DNA of 53,990 bases from Sulfurovum sp. (lineage in GTDB: Bacteria; Campylobacterota; Campylobacteria; Campylobacterales; Sulfurovaceae). Position numbers and translations under genes: made by a program. Within the stretch, counting starts at the first letter, position 1. Each line of letters opens with the position of its first letter. Shown in pieces: positions 45,581-53,990 of this stretch. The notes under the pieces are model-generated. The model was not told the origin of the DNA and did not search any database. It was given only the letters and a program-made list of their open reading frames with translations. The DNA lies in NCBI GenBank assembly GCA_012329065.1, contig JAAXPZ010000029.1:1-53990 (forward strand). The letters are read 5' to 3'.

Positions 45581-46748
45581 TCCTTTTTTATATTTTTTCA
45601 CACTTCAGTTTTTTAGAGAGTACAAAAATCATCTTGCTACCACAGTGATCTCTATAGCGTTGATCTTTCTGTTAAGTGCTGTACTGTTTATATCCTCCTC
45701 TATCAAATACTCTATAGATATCTCTCTTGGTGCTCAAGCAGATTTCGTAGTAGAAAGGGTCAGAGGGGGCAAAAAGGTAGATCTTCCCATAGAGTGGATA
45801 GATACTCTTCTTGAGACAAGAGGAGTACAGAAGGTGACTACTAGAGTGCACGGCAGATATTTTTTTGAGGATAAGCGGGAGTGGGCACTGATAGTGGGTA
45901 TAGATTTTATGGATGAGCAGAGTAATAGAGCTCTTGAGAAACTTGTAGAATCCGTAGATCTTGAGAAGTTTCTCTTTAGTAGCAATATGCTTGTAGGGGA
46001 TGGAGTGCAGAGATATCTAAAAGAGCACTTTTATCCAAAAGGATACAACTTTTTGACACCAGATGGTAAGTATAAAAAGGTATCAATATTTGGTACTATA
46101 CCAAATTCACTCAACCTGATGAGTAACAATATGATCATAATGCCTCAAGAATTGGCAAAGGAGATACTTGGCATAAAAAAGAGTATGGTCACAGATCTGA
46201 CTCTAAATGTTCCAAATGACAATCTATGGGACAGTATCTCAGACAAGATAGCCTCTTTGTATTATGATATCAGAGTGCTAACAAAACGAGAGATGCAGAA
46301 GGCTTATGAGAATATGTACAATTACAAGAGTGGAGTCTTTTTGATGCTCTTTTTGATAACAATGGCCACTTTTGTATTGATACTCTATCAGAGATACTCT
46401 ATGGTATTCTCATCCCAAAGACGCAATATAGGGCTGCTTAGAGCGGTTGGATGGAGTATAAGAGATATACTCAAGCTCAAGCTCTACGAATCCTTGATGG
46501 TTGTTTTGGTTTCATATGTAATAGGTGTCTCGTTGGCATATCTGTATGTCTTTGTTTTTGATTCACCTGTTTTGATAGATATGTTTCTAGGAGGAGAGAA
46601 TCTCGATCATAAGATCAAGCTGATACCCGTTGTAGACTTTGGAGTGCTTAGCAGTATCTTCTTGATTTATACAGTTGCTTTTATTGCATCGGTATTGATT
46701 CCCACTTGGAGTATCGCAGTTACTGATCCCAAGGAGGCTATGCTGTAA
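45570..46748 (+). CDS. FtsX-type ABC transporter permease
   Basis: 392 residues from ATG 45570, 11 bases inside the previous gene. MacB/LolC topology: one N-terminal helix (about 20-43), a large periplasmic domain (about 44-250), and three C-terminal helices (about 258-280, 310-332, 363-386) with the FtsX motif RRNIGLLRAVGWS before the third segment. Such permeases act as mechanotransducers for periplasmic proteins or lipoproteins and do not usually carry solutes through a channel. Its stop overlaps the ATPase start (TAATG). Substrate is inferred from neighbours to involve the NosL-like proteins. Confidence 0.9.
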   Translation: MRSSPFLYFFTLQFFREYKNHLATTVISIALIFLLSAVLFISSSIKYSIDISLGAQADFVVERVRGGKKVDLPIEWIDTLLETRGVQKVTTRVHGRYFFEDKREWALIVGIDFMDEQSNRALEKLVESVDLEKFLFSSNMLVGDGVQRYLKEHFYPKGYNFLTPDGKYKKVSIFGTIPNSLNLMSNNMIIMPQELAKEILGIKKSMVTDLTLNVPNDNLWDSISDKIASLYYDIRVLTKREMQKAYENMYNYKSGVFLMLFLITMATFVLILYQRYSMVFSSQRRNIGLLRAVGWSIRDILKLKLYESLMVVLVSYVIGVSLAYLYVFVFDSPVLIDMFLGGENLDHKIKLIPVVDFGVLSSIFLIYTVAFIASVLIPTWSIAVTDPKEAML

Positions 46749-47413
46749 TGATAACAATAGAGGCACTACAGAGATATTTTGATGGAGGAGATGAGAGGTT
46801 CTATGCACTCAAGGATATCGATCTGCATATTGGACGAGGAGAGTGTGTAGTGCTAAAGGGGGTAAGCGGAAGTGGTAAAACTACACTTTTGGGCATTATC
46901 GGAGGCTTAGATAAGCCAAGTAGTGGCAAGGTGATGGTGGATGGCGAGCCTATATCAAAACTTCCAGACCTTCATCTGTCCAATTTTAGAGCTCAGAAGA
47001 TAGGTATAATATTTCAGCACTATAACCTTATGGATCATCTGACTTCCAGAGAGAATATACTAGTGCCACTGATTCCAGTAGCAAATGATATGCATAGAGT
47101 TGAGGAGATGACTGATGCAGCCATGAAGCTTGCCAGCATATCTCATAAAGCAGATATGCAGACATCTAGACTCTCAGGAGGAGAGAAGCAGAGGGTTGCA
47201 ATTGCCAGAGCGGTGGTATCTGATCCAGATATAATTCTTTGTGATGAGCCTACTGCTAACTTAGACAGAGAGAATTCTCTAAAATTTATAGAGAGTATTC
47301 AGATGCTTCATCAGCTTGGCAAAACAGTTGTGATAGCAACGCATGATCCACTGTTTGATGATCTACCGTTTAAAAGCAGGGTGGTTCATCTGGAGGATGG
47401 GAGATTGGTTTGA
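46748..47413 (+). CDS. ABC transporter ATP-binding protein (LolD/MacB type)
   Basis: 221 residues. Walker A GVSGSGKT (38-45), Q-loop FQHYNLMDHLT, signature LSGGEKQRVAIARA, Walker B IILCDEPTANLD and switch His in ATHD. It has the size and sequence style of LolD-type ATPases that drive FtsX-like permeases. Start overlaps the permease stop, end overlaps the next gene by four bases (TTGA), so the three proteins are probably made in fixed ratio. Confidence 0.95.
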   Translation: MITIEALQRYFDGGDERFYALKDIDLHIGRGECVVLKGVSGSGKTTLLGIIGGLDKPSSGKVMVDGEPISKLPDLHLSNFRAQKIGIIFQHYNLMDHLTSRENILVPLIPVANDMHRVEEMTDAAMKLASISHKADMQTSRLSGGEKQRVAIARAVVSDPDIILCDEPTANLDRENSLKFIESIQMLHQLGKTVVIATHDPLFDDLPFKSRVVHLEDGRLV

Positions 47414-48378
47414 GCGAGATACTACTCAACAATCAGGTTATTGTCTATCTTGTAAGTGAGTCTATACTGTTTGTATTGATGCTTATTGCACTTTTGCCTA
47501 CTATCAAAATAGTTATAAAATGGAAGTTTTACAGCTTCTCTCAAGAACAGTTCGCTTTGGAGAAGAGAGCATATCTTGTTGCGACAATAGTGGATTTTAT
47601 CTTTGTAGTCAAGTTTTTTCTACTGATATATTTTGTATTTACCATAGATGCACTCTCTATTCTGGTGCCAGGAGCCATGTGTGCTGCTGGTGTAGTATCT
47701 GCCAACGATTATGGTATGCCACTACTATTCTTTAAACTGCTTATACTGTTTGTGATGCTTCTTTGGATGACACTTCACCGATATGATCTGGAGGCAAAAG
47801 AGTACCCTTTTATGCGATATAAATCGTGGTTGTTTATAGCGATATTTGTGCTTGTAGTGGTTGAGATGCTACTAGAGATCGGATATTTTACACATATAGA
47901 TACCAGAAGAGTTGTGAGCTGCTGCTCCGCACTATTTGGACAGCTTGAGGGTGCCAATCCTCTCCCCTTTGGGCTGGATATGCTTAAGATGATAATTCGG
48001 TTTTATCTCCTCTATTTTGTCAACATAGTAGCACTCATTGCAAGGTATAGAGCGCTTACAATGACCTCTTCCATACTATTTCTAATCATCTCCTACTATA
48101 GCGTCGTTTACTTTTTTGGGACATATGTCTATGAGCTTCCCACTCATAAGTGTCCATTCTGTATGATGCAGAAGGAGTACTACTTTATTGGATATTTAGT
48201 TTGGGGCAGTCTCTTTGGAGGAGTATCGATCAGTCTTGTATGGGCTATCATGGGATCACTGTTTGGTATAGACAAAAGCATATACAGAAATATTTCGGTA
48301 CTATTTATAAGTATTTTTGTGTTGATTTGTACCAGTTATGTGGTAGTTTACTACTTTAGAAATGGAGTTTTTCTGTAG
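47410..48378 (+). CDS. Eight-TM membrane protein with CxxC, function unknown
   Basis: 322 residues; TTG start at 47410 overlaps the ATPase stop. About eight transmembrane helices by eye. Cysteines: Cys91 in GAMCAAGVVSANDYG, Cys171-Cys172 in VVSCCSALFG, and Cys248-Cys251 in THKCPFCMMQKEYYFIGY. CPFC at a membrane edge recalls the thiol-oxidising DsbB/VKOR type, but the overall sequence is not one I recognise as either. Coupling with an ABC ATPase and a nearby NosL-like protein suggests a part in copper or disulfide handling outside the cytoplasm. No homologue can be named. Confidence 0.75.
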   Translation: MSEILLNNQVIVYLVSESILFVLMLIALLPTIKIVIKWKFYSFSQEQFALEKRAYLVATIVDFIFVVKFFLLIYFVFTIDALSILVPGAMCAAGVVSANDYGMPLLFFKLLILFVMLLWMTLHRYDLEAKEYPFMRYKSWLFIAIFVLVVVEMLLEIGYFTHIDTRRVVSCCSALFGQLEGANPLPFGLDMLKMIIRFYLLYFVNIVALIARYRALTMTSSILFLIISYYSVVYFFGTYVYELPTHKCPFCMMQKEYYFIGYLVWGSLFGGVSISLVWAIMGSLFGIDKSIYRNISVLFISIFVLICTSYVVVYYFRNGVFL

Positions 48379-48403
48379 CAAGGACTATTTTTGTTAGTAT
48401 AAC

Positions 48404-48585
48404 ATTAGGAGACCACAGCACAATAGGCATGGTCACAGCTTTTTGAGGTTTTTTTGTAGGCAAGGCAAACTTTTGTAGGACTATCTGGATAATCCAAAAA
48501 AGTTTAACGAAGCATACGAGAAACCTCAAAAAGCCCGTAGGGGAAGCCTACTGTGAAAGTGTCTATTGTGCTGTGGTCTCATTAG
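48404..48585. mobile_element. 172-bp MITE-like element with 5-bp target duplication
   Basis: The element spans 48409-48580. Perfect 18-bp terminal inverted repeats GAGACCACAGCACAATAG (48409-48426) and its complement (48563-48580). Flanking direct repeats ATTAG at 48404-48408 and 48581-48585 look like a target-site duplication. Inner inverted segments also pair: GCTTTTTGAGGTTT (48438-48451) with 48521-48534, so most of the element can fold into one long hairpin. No coding capacity. It probably moved by a transposase encoded elsewhere. Confidence 0.8.
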
Positions 48586-48634
48586 CCTAGAATATACAAA
48601 AGTGTACAATATATGAAAATTTGGAGCATACTAT

Positions 48635-49138
48635 ATGAAAAGAGTTTTGCCAATACTAGTCTCGCTAGTTATGATCGCTATTGTTGTTGGTATACTTGTC
48701 TCAATGGCAAAAGATAGTGCAACCATCACAGTAGTAAAAGGCAACCATGATATGAAACCACTTCCTATAAAGCTGGGACAAACAAACGATCCTCAGTGTG
48801 CAATGCTGATACATACAGAAGAGAATGCAGCACAAGTAGTAGCACCTGATGGCAGAACATGGTTTTTTGATGATCCAGGATGCATGGTATTGTGGCTAAA
48901 GCAGAAATCATTTAAAGATAAAGCAAAGCTTTGGGTGTACACAATAGATACCAAACGATGGACAGATGCAAGAAGAGCCAAGTATGGTGTGCGTGACATA
49001 ACAGTTATGCATTACGGGTTTGGTGCAAGAGAAGATGAGACAAATGAGACTATAAGTTTTGATGAGATGCTACTTAGAATGTATAGAGGTGAGAACCTTA
49101 GTAATCCCAAGATCCGAAAAAAGTTACTGGGCATATAG
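48635..49138 (+). CDS. NosL-related membrane-anchored protein
   Basis: 167 residues from ATG 48635 with GGAG at 48623-48626; a TACAAT at 48606-48611 may be its own -10 box, just past the MITE. One N-terminal helix (about 5-25) anchors it, soluble part outside. DPQCAMLI, AAQVVAPDGRTWFFDDPGCMVLWL and LWVYTIDTKRWTDARRAKY match the NosL pattern (C-x-M, FDD-x-GCM, W-V-x-D-x5-W-x-DA). It has a single Cys in place of the CxxC of the two other NosL-like proteins here. TauE/SafE gene follows after two bases. Confidence 0.78.
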   Translation: MKRVLPILVSLVMIAIVVGILVSMAKDSATITVVKGNHDMKPLPIKLGQTNDPQCAMLIHTEENAAQVVAPDGRTWFFDDPGCMVLWLKQKSFKDKAKLWVYTIDTKRWTDARRAKYGVRDITVMHYGFGAREDETNETISFDEMLLRMYRGENLSNPKIRKKLLGI

Positions 49139-49140
49139 AT

Positions 49141-50258
<1,118 letters not shown>

Positions 50259-50385
50259 TTATCCTCCGTTTATTATATATTATACTATTTTTGTACCTCA
50301 AACCCAAATTGTTAATCATCTTCTTTATGCAGGCTAAATACTTTGTAGTAGGTCTATAATCTCTATAAATGACACAATTGGGTAT

Positions 50386-51789
50386 TTATGCAATATCCAA
50401 TTTGGGTTTAAACTTTATCTCAAATGTTGAGCCAATCTCTTCTATGCTACTTATGTGGAGTGCAAATTCGTGCATGGCAAGAATATCGGATACCAAAGAT
50501 AAGCCTATGCCCATAGAACTATCCCAATTATTATCTTCTATTCTATAAAACTTTTTTGTGATGTTATTGATCTCTTTTTTTGGAATACCTATACCTTTAT
50601 CTTTTACCTTGAGAGAGTGTCTGTCTATTGTTACTTCTACCGCTGCATCATCAGAGTATTTGATAGCGTTTTCTATGAGATTTATGATAGCTATTTCCAT
50701 AAGTGTAGCATCACCTCTGACTATAGTTGGTTCCACTGCTTTTAGTAGTACTTCTCTGTCAGGGTATTTTACCATGAGTGTTTCAACGGCATTTTTAGAG
50801 ATGGAGATGATATTAACATTGATAAAGTTGGCAGAATGTTTGTTTTCGTCTAGCCTGATAAAGAGCCTAAGTCTATCGATCATATCACTGAGTTTGTGTG
50901 CGTTACTATGTATTTTGGATAGAAATTTCTCTGCTACTTCTGGATTAATTTCTTTATCGTCTATTAGGGTTTGAGTATAGCCACTAATGACAGCAATAGG
51001 ATTTTTAAACTCATGCGAAATCGCTGATATGATGTCGTCTTTTTGTCTGTTGGCAAGTTTTAATTTAGCAGTATATTTACTTTTTTGTTTACGCCTTTTA
51101 GAGAGCTTTTGAGATGTGTCTGTAAGAATTTTGGTAATTTTTTTAAATTCTATAGAGTAGTCTGAGCGTATCTCTCTATCTTTCTCCTTGCTTCCCATTT
51201 CGTCAAGAAAGTTGAGTATTTTTTGTGTCTCTTTCTGGATACTTGATCCTGTACCCAAAATCATCCAGTACGCAAAGAGTATAAAGAGTCCAAAAAGAAG
51301 AGTTGTTTTGATGGAAACTGCTATAAAGGACTGCATGATTTCATCGATATCTCTTGCAGTCCTTATAAAGTAAGTTTTGGCTCCCTTATCTACCTTTTTT
51401 GCAACATATAAAAGCTCTTTGTCTAGTGTAGCTGAGTGGCGTATAGAGTATCCATACGGGTATTGTCCAGCTTCTATGATTTCGTCTCTGAACTTGTGGT
51501 TATCCATATCAGATTTATCTTTGTTGCTTTCAGCTATAACTACGCCATGGCTATCTATGATAGTCACTCTGACTCCACTTTTTTCTTTGATTGTCTTAGT
51601 GTACTCATCTATATTTTTTAGATTATTTATACTTATGGATATTATATCGATATTATGAAGAAGATCTTTTTTTGCCTCTTCTATATAGATATCTTTGATC
51701 CAAAAATAGACAGAAGCACCAAGCACGATAAAGAGTACTAGAAAAATAAGTGCAATTTTGCGTAAAAATATATCTCTTAGGCTCAACAC
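50386..51789 (-). CDS. PhoR-like sensor histidine kinase
   Basis: About 467 residues. The start is a GTG (complement 51787-51789) or the next codon TTG; both overlap the response regulator end. Transmembrane helices near residues 12-30 and 160-180 enclose a periplasmic sensor region (VTIIDSHGVVIAES and NHKFRDEI resemble PhoR-type sensors). Phosphoacceptor His259 in ISHEFKNP; N-box IINLIENAIKYS; G1 KDKGIGIP; G2 GIGLSLV. Partner of the PhoB-like regulator. In Campylobacter the analogous pair PhosS/PhosR controls phosphate uptake genes, consistent with the divergent pstS. Confidence 0.9.
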   Translation of the reverse strand: MLSLRDIFLRKIALIFLVLFIVLGASVYFWIKDIYIEEAKKDLLHNIDIISISINNLKNIDEYTKTIKEKSGVRVTIIDSHGVVIAESNKDKSDMDNHKFRDEIIEAGQYPYGYSIRHSATLDKELLYVAKKVDKGAKTYFIRTARDIDEIMQSFIAVSIKTTLLFGLFILFAYWMILGTGSSIQKETQKILNFLDEMGSKEKDREIRSDYSIEFKKITKILTDTSQKLSKRRKQKSKYTAKLKLANRQKDDIISAISHEFKNPIAVISGYTQTLIDDKEINPEVAEKFLSKIHSNAHKLSDMIDRLRLFIRLDENKHSANFINVNIISISKNAVETLMVKYPDREVLLKAVEPTIVRGDATLMEIAIINLIENAIKYSDDAAVEVTIDRHSLKVKDKGIGIPKKEINNITKKFYRIEDNNWDSSMGIGLSLVSDILAMHEFALHISSIEEIGSTFEIKFKPKLDIA

Positions 51790-52448
51790 AGTATATAGCC
51801 CTCTCCTCTGACAGATTGAATATAGATCTTTTCTCCCGTAGGATCTATCTTTTCTTTGAGTCTTTTTATCGCTACATTGACTGTTTTTGGTTTTCTGTGC
51901 TGAGTGTCATGCCAGACCTTATTCAGTAGAGTGTCTCTGTCTAAAAGTATATCTGGATTACGCATAAACTCAAGCAGAAGATCTCGCTCTAGCTGGGTTA
52001 GATTCACTTCTTCTTTGTCAATAAATACTTTTTTGCTACTACTGTAATAGCAGATGTCCCTATGTGTGATGATTTGAGCTTCTTTTTTGCTTCTTCTGAT
52101 TACAGCCTTTACTCTGGCAACCAATAGGTCTAGGCTAAAAGGCTTGGTAATATAGTCATCCCCACCTCTATCAAAACCTTCCAAGATATCATCTTCAGTA
52201 TCTTTGGCACTTAGATAGATGACTGGCTGATTGTACCCCTCTTTTCGGAGGTACTGCACAAAAGTGCTCCCTTCTGTGCCAGGTAGATTTCTATCCATAA
52301 TTATGAGATCGATCTGCTCTTCGTCAAGTATCTGCTCTACAGCAGAGGTATTGAGGCAGCCTATAACATCAAATCCCTCTCTGGTCATTGTGTACTCTAC
52401 GAGATCAAGAATATCGCTCTCATCGTCAACTATGAGTATAGTGTGCAT
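51783..52448 (-). CDS. PhoB-like response regulator
   Basis: 221 residues. Receiver with Asp8, Asp9 and phosphoacceptor Asp52 (LIIMDRNLPG), then KPF; C-terminal OmpR/PhoB winged helix (LTQLERDLLLEFMRNPDILLDRDTL, ending KIYIQSVRGEGYIL). Overlaps the kinase gene. Divergent from pstS, whose promoter has 11-bp phased TTGT repeats, so autoregulation and pstS activation on phosphate limitation are likely. Assignment as a phosphate regulator rests on context. Confidence 0.92.
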   Translation of the reverse strand: MHTILIVDDESDILDLVEYTMTREGFDVIGCLNTSAVEQILDEEQIDLIIMDRNLPGTEGSTFVQYLRKEGYNQPVIYLSAKDTEDDILEGFDRGGDDYITKPFSLDLLVARVKAVIRRSKKEAQIITHRDICYYSSSKKVFIDKEEVNLTQLERDLLLEFMRNPDILLDRDTLLNKVWHDTQHRKPKTVNVAIKRLKEKIDPTGEKIYIQSVRGEGYILC

Positions 52449-52541
52449 GTAGTATTTTCCTTTTTGACAGACTAATTGACTTATTATAGTACCTTTTGAT
52501 TTCAGTATGGTTACATGCTTTTATATGAGGTATTGTAGCAT

Positions 52542-52575
52542 TTGTAACCAAATTGTTTCCAAGTTGTTCTATACT
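52542..52575 (+). promoter_or_regulatory. Pho-box-like repeats and -10 box of pstS
   Basis: TTGT recurs exactly every 11 bases at 52542, 52553 and 52564 (TTGTAACCAAA, TTGTTTCCAAG, TTGTTCTATAC), the spacing of PhoB half-sites. TATACT follows at 52570-52575. The repeats cover the -35 position, fitting activator-dependent transcription. Confidence 0.6.
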
Positions 52576-52605
52576 TCCAGCGTAAAAAATCACAAAGGAA
52601 TACAT

Positions 52606-53607
52606 ATGACACTCAAGAAAGTAATCGTATCAACTGTTGCCGTTGCAGTCGCACTAACAACTGTAAATGCCCAAGAACTTAAAGGTAGAGGAGCATCTTT
52701 TCCAGGACCAGTATATAAGGCTTGGACAGCTGAGTACTTTGCCGCTACTGGCAAAAAGGTAAACTATACACCAACAGGCTCTGGTGATGGCATCAAGTCC
52801 ATTAAGAAGAGAATGGTAGATTTTGCAGGATCTGATAAGCCACTCAAAGTAAAGAAGCTTAGAGAAGCAAAGCTTTATATGTTCCCTGCTGTAGTAGGTT
52901 CTATCGTACTTGCTTACAACCTTGACGGCGTTAAAGATGGTGAGCTTAAGCTCAGTAGAGCTGCTATGGATGCTATATTCTCAGGAAAAGCTACAAAGTG
53001 GAATGATCCAATTATCACAAAAGAAAATCCAAATGTAAAACTTCCAGATGCACCTATCACAGTATGTGTAAGAGCTGATAAGTCAGGCACAACATTTAAC
53101 TTTACCTACTTTCTAAACAAGATTAATCCAGATGTAAAAATAAGTAAAAAGCCAACATGGAAAGCACCAAAAGTAGTAGCAGGCAAATCTAACTCTGGTG
53201 TATCTGCAAATATCCAACAAATCAAAAATTCTATTGGATACATCGAGTATTCATATAAGCTCAAGCTTGGACTGCCAGCTGCACAAGTAGAGAACAAAGA
53301 GGGTAAATATATCAATCCAACTGTTAAATCTTTCCAAGATGCTGCTAAGTACGCAAGTTGGACAGCTGATAATGACTTCTACGCTGTCATAGGTGACCCT
53401 GCAGGTGCTACAAGCTATCCTATCGTTGCTGCTACATTTATCCTTCTTCCAGAAGAGAAAACTGATAAAAACAAAGAAGTAACAGCACTATTTGAGTGGG
53501 CATTTGCTCATGGAGATAAGGCAGCTTCTGATCTAGGATATGTTCCACTTCCAAAAGAGACAAAAGACGCCGTCAGAGCCTACTGGACTGCTAAAGGCAT
53601 CAAGTAG
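52606..53607 (+). CDS. pstS: Phosphate ABC transporter substrate-binding protein
   Basis: 333 residues from ATG 52606 with AAAGGA at 52594-52599; the longer frame starting at 52507 runs over the Pho-box and is rejected. Signal peptide ends near residue 22 (TTVNAQ). GRGASFPGPVYKAW, YTPTGSGDGIKSI and FAGSDKPL, then RADKSGTTFNFTYFLN are PstS signatures; binds phosphate in the periplasm. The permease genes pstCAB do not follow directly; the next gene faces the other way, so the transporter genes are either elsewhere or transcribed beyond the window. Confidence 0.95.
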   Translation: MTLKKVIVSTVAVAVALTTVNAQELKGRGASFPGPVYKAWTAEYFAATGKKVNYTPTGSGDGIKSIKKRMVDFAGSDKPLKVKKLREAKLYMFPAVVGSIVLAYNLDGVKDGELKLSRAAMDAIFSGKATKWNDPIITKENPNVKLPDAPITVCVRADKSGTTFNFTYFLNKINPDVKISKKPTWKAPKVVAGKSNSGVSANIQQIKNSIGYIEYSYKLKLGLPAAQVENKEGKYINPTVKSFQDAAKYASWTADNDFYAVIGDPAGATSYPIVAATFILLPEEKTDKNKEVTALFEWAFAHGDKAASDLGYVPLPKETKDAVRAYWTAKGIK

Positions 53608-53623
53608 TATAAGACTTATTTTT

Positions 53624-53647
53624 AGATGCCTCTTTTGTGGGGCATCT
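53624..53647 (+). terminator. Terminator after pstS
   Basis: AGATGCC (53624-53630) pairs with GGCATCT (53641-53647), followed by TCTATTT. Lies 16 bases after the pstS stop. Confidence 0.6.
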
Positions 53648-53669
53648 TCTATTTATAGTAAAACCATCA

Positions 53670-53951
53670 TTATAGTTCAGATAGTTTTCCACTTTTTTTC
53701 TTACATTTTCCAAATCCTGCACCTTTTTTAGTTTTTGCTTTTAACTCTAGATTTTCAACTATATTACGGTAATTCAGACCCGATTTATGCATATGGGCAA
53801 AACAGGAAGCAGCTACAGCGATGCAGTTTGGAACTTCACCTTTTTTCTTATAAGATTGGATATTTTTTTCACTTACTTTGATAAGTTTGGAGAATTTTGG
53901 CAAGCTGATCTCTGCGTCTAGTAGTGTTTTTTTGAATTCTATAAAAGTCAT
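53670..53951 (-). CDS. Small HTH-like protein
   Basis: 93 residues; start ATG complementing 53949-53951, with AAGGAG upstream. Residues about 5-45 (FKKTLLDAEISLPKFSKLIKVSEKNIQSYKKKGEVP) have the helical spacing of a Cro/C1-type HTH; the rest is Lys-rich, ending in a basic GKCKKKSGK tail. No family is named with certainty. Possible transcription or nucleoid-associated regulator; low evidence for target. Confidence 0.6.
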   Translation of the reverse strand: MTFIEFKKTLLDAEISLPKFSKLIKVSEKNIQSYKKKGEVPNCIAVAASCFAHMHKSGLNYRNIVENLELKAKTKKGAGFGKCKKKSGKLSEL

Positions 53952-53990
53952 TTTTCTCCTTGAGATTTATTAATTATTATAGATAATACC

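Noticed and set aside
52507-52605. Longer N-terminus for PstS
   Set aside because: It covers the phased repeats and the -10 box and lacks a ribosome site; ATG 52606 starts a proper signal peptide.

Overview
The window is a chromosomal segment of about 54 kb from a low-GC Gram-negative bacterium, almost certainly a member of the Campylobacterota (Epsilonproteobacteria), and most like the Sulfurovum/Sulfurimonas type. Support: a FlgZ/HP0958-type zinc-ribbon protein, a glutamine synthetase without the adenylylation tyrosine, promoters with a strong TATAAT but no clear -35, many TTG/GTG starts with good Shine-Dalgarno sites, several NosL-like proteins, and general gene content. No species can be fixed from the sequence alone. 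No CRISPR array, prophage, rRNA or transposase gene was seen.

Layout. 1-2.5 kb: the end of murG, then small secreted proteins and lipoproteins, and a small membrane protein. 2.7-9 kb: alaS, a bifunctional class A penicillin-binding protein, and a convergent glnA. 9-12.2 kb: a HisJ-type phosphatase, a degenerate HD-GYP protein, and a U32 'peptidase'. 12.2-19 kb: a long same-strand run of purE, glyQ, a degenerate GGDEF-like protein, a NIF3-family protein, a zinc-ribbon protein, waaA, an RluA-family pseudouridine synthase and ffh. 19-22.7 kb: an RCC1-repeat lipoprotein, then rpsP-khpA-rimM-trmD-rplS behind a structured leader RNA. 22.8-28.9 kb: a membrane protein, smpB, sppA, an Ig-like lipoprotein, and the reverse-strand operon uvrD-truB-ispE. 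29-33 kb: a LysR regulator, a periplasmic rhodanese, tRNA-Phe(GAA), murD and mraY. 33-41.7 kb: gpmI, gltB-gltD and fabG. 41.8-49.9 kb: a two-component system (with a probably leaderless mRNA) followed by a NosL-centred metal/thiol locus with an FtsX-type ABC transporter. 49.9-54 kb: PII, a PhoR/PhoB-like pair divergent from pstS, and a small HTH-like protein.

How the genes work together. Nitrogen assimilation is represented by glnA, gltBD and a PII protein. PII keeps Tyr51, but GlnA has Phe at the usual adenylylation tyrosine. Phosphate starvation is represented by the PhoBR-like pair and pstS, whose promoter carries 11-bp phased TTGT repeats. Cell-wall synthesis is represented by murG, mraY, murD and the PBP; translation by alaS, glyQ, ribosomal proteins, tRNA-modifying enzymes, ffh and smpB.

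The least explained region is 43.5-49.9 kb. Three NosL-related exported proteins flank a translationally coupled set (small membrane protein, FtsX permease, LolD-like ATPase, eight-TM protein with CxxC) and a TauE/SafE protein with a GHCxGMCGG motif. It looks like a copper or thiol handling system outside any nos operon. A 172-bp MITE with perfect 18-bp terminal repeats and a 5-bp target duplication sits inside it.
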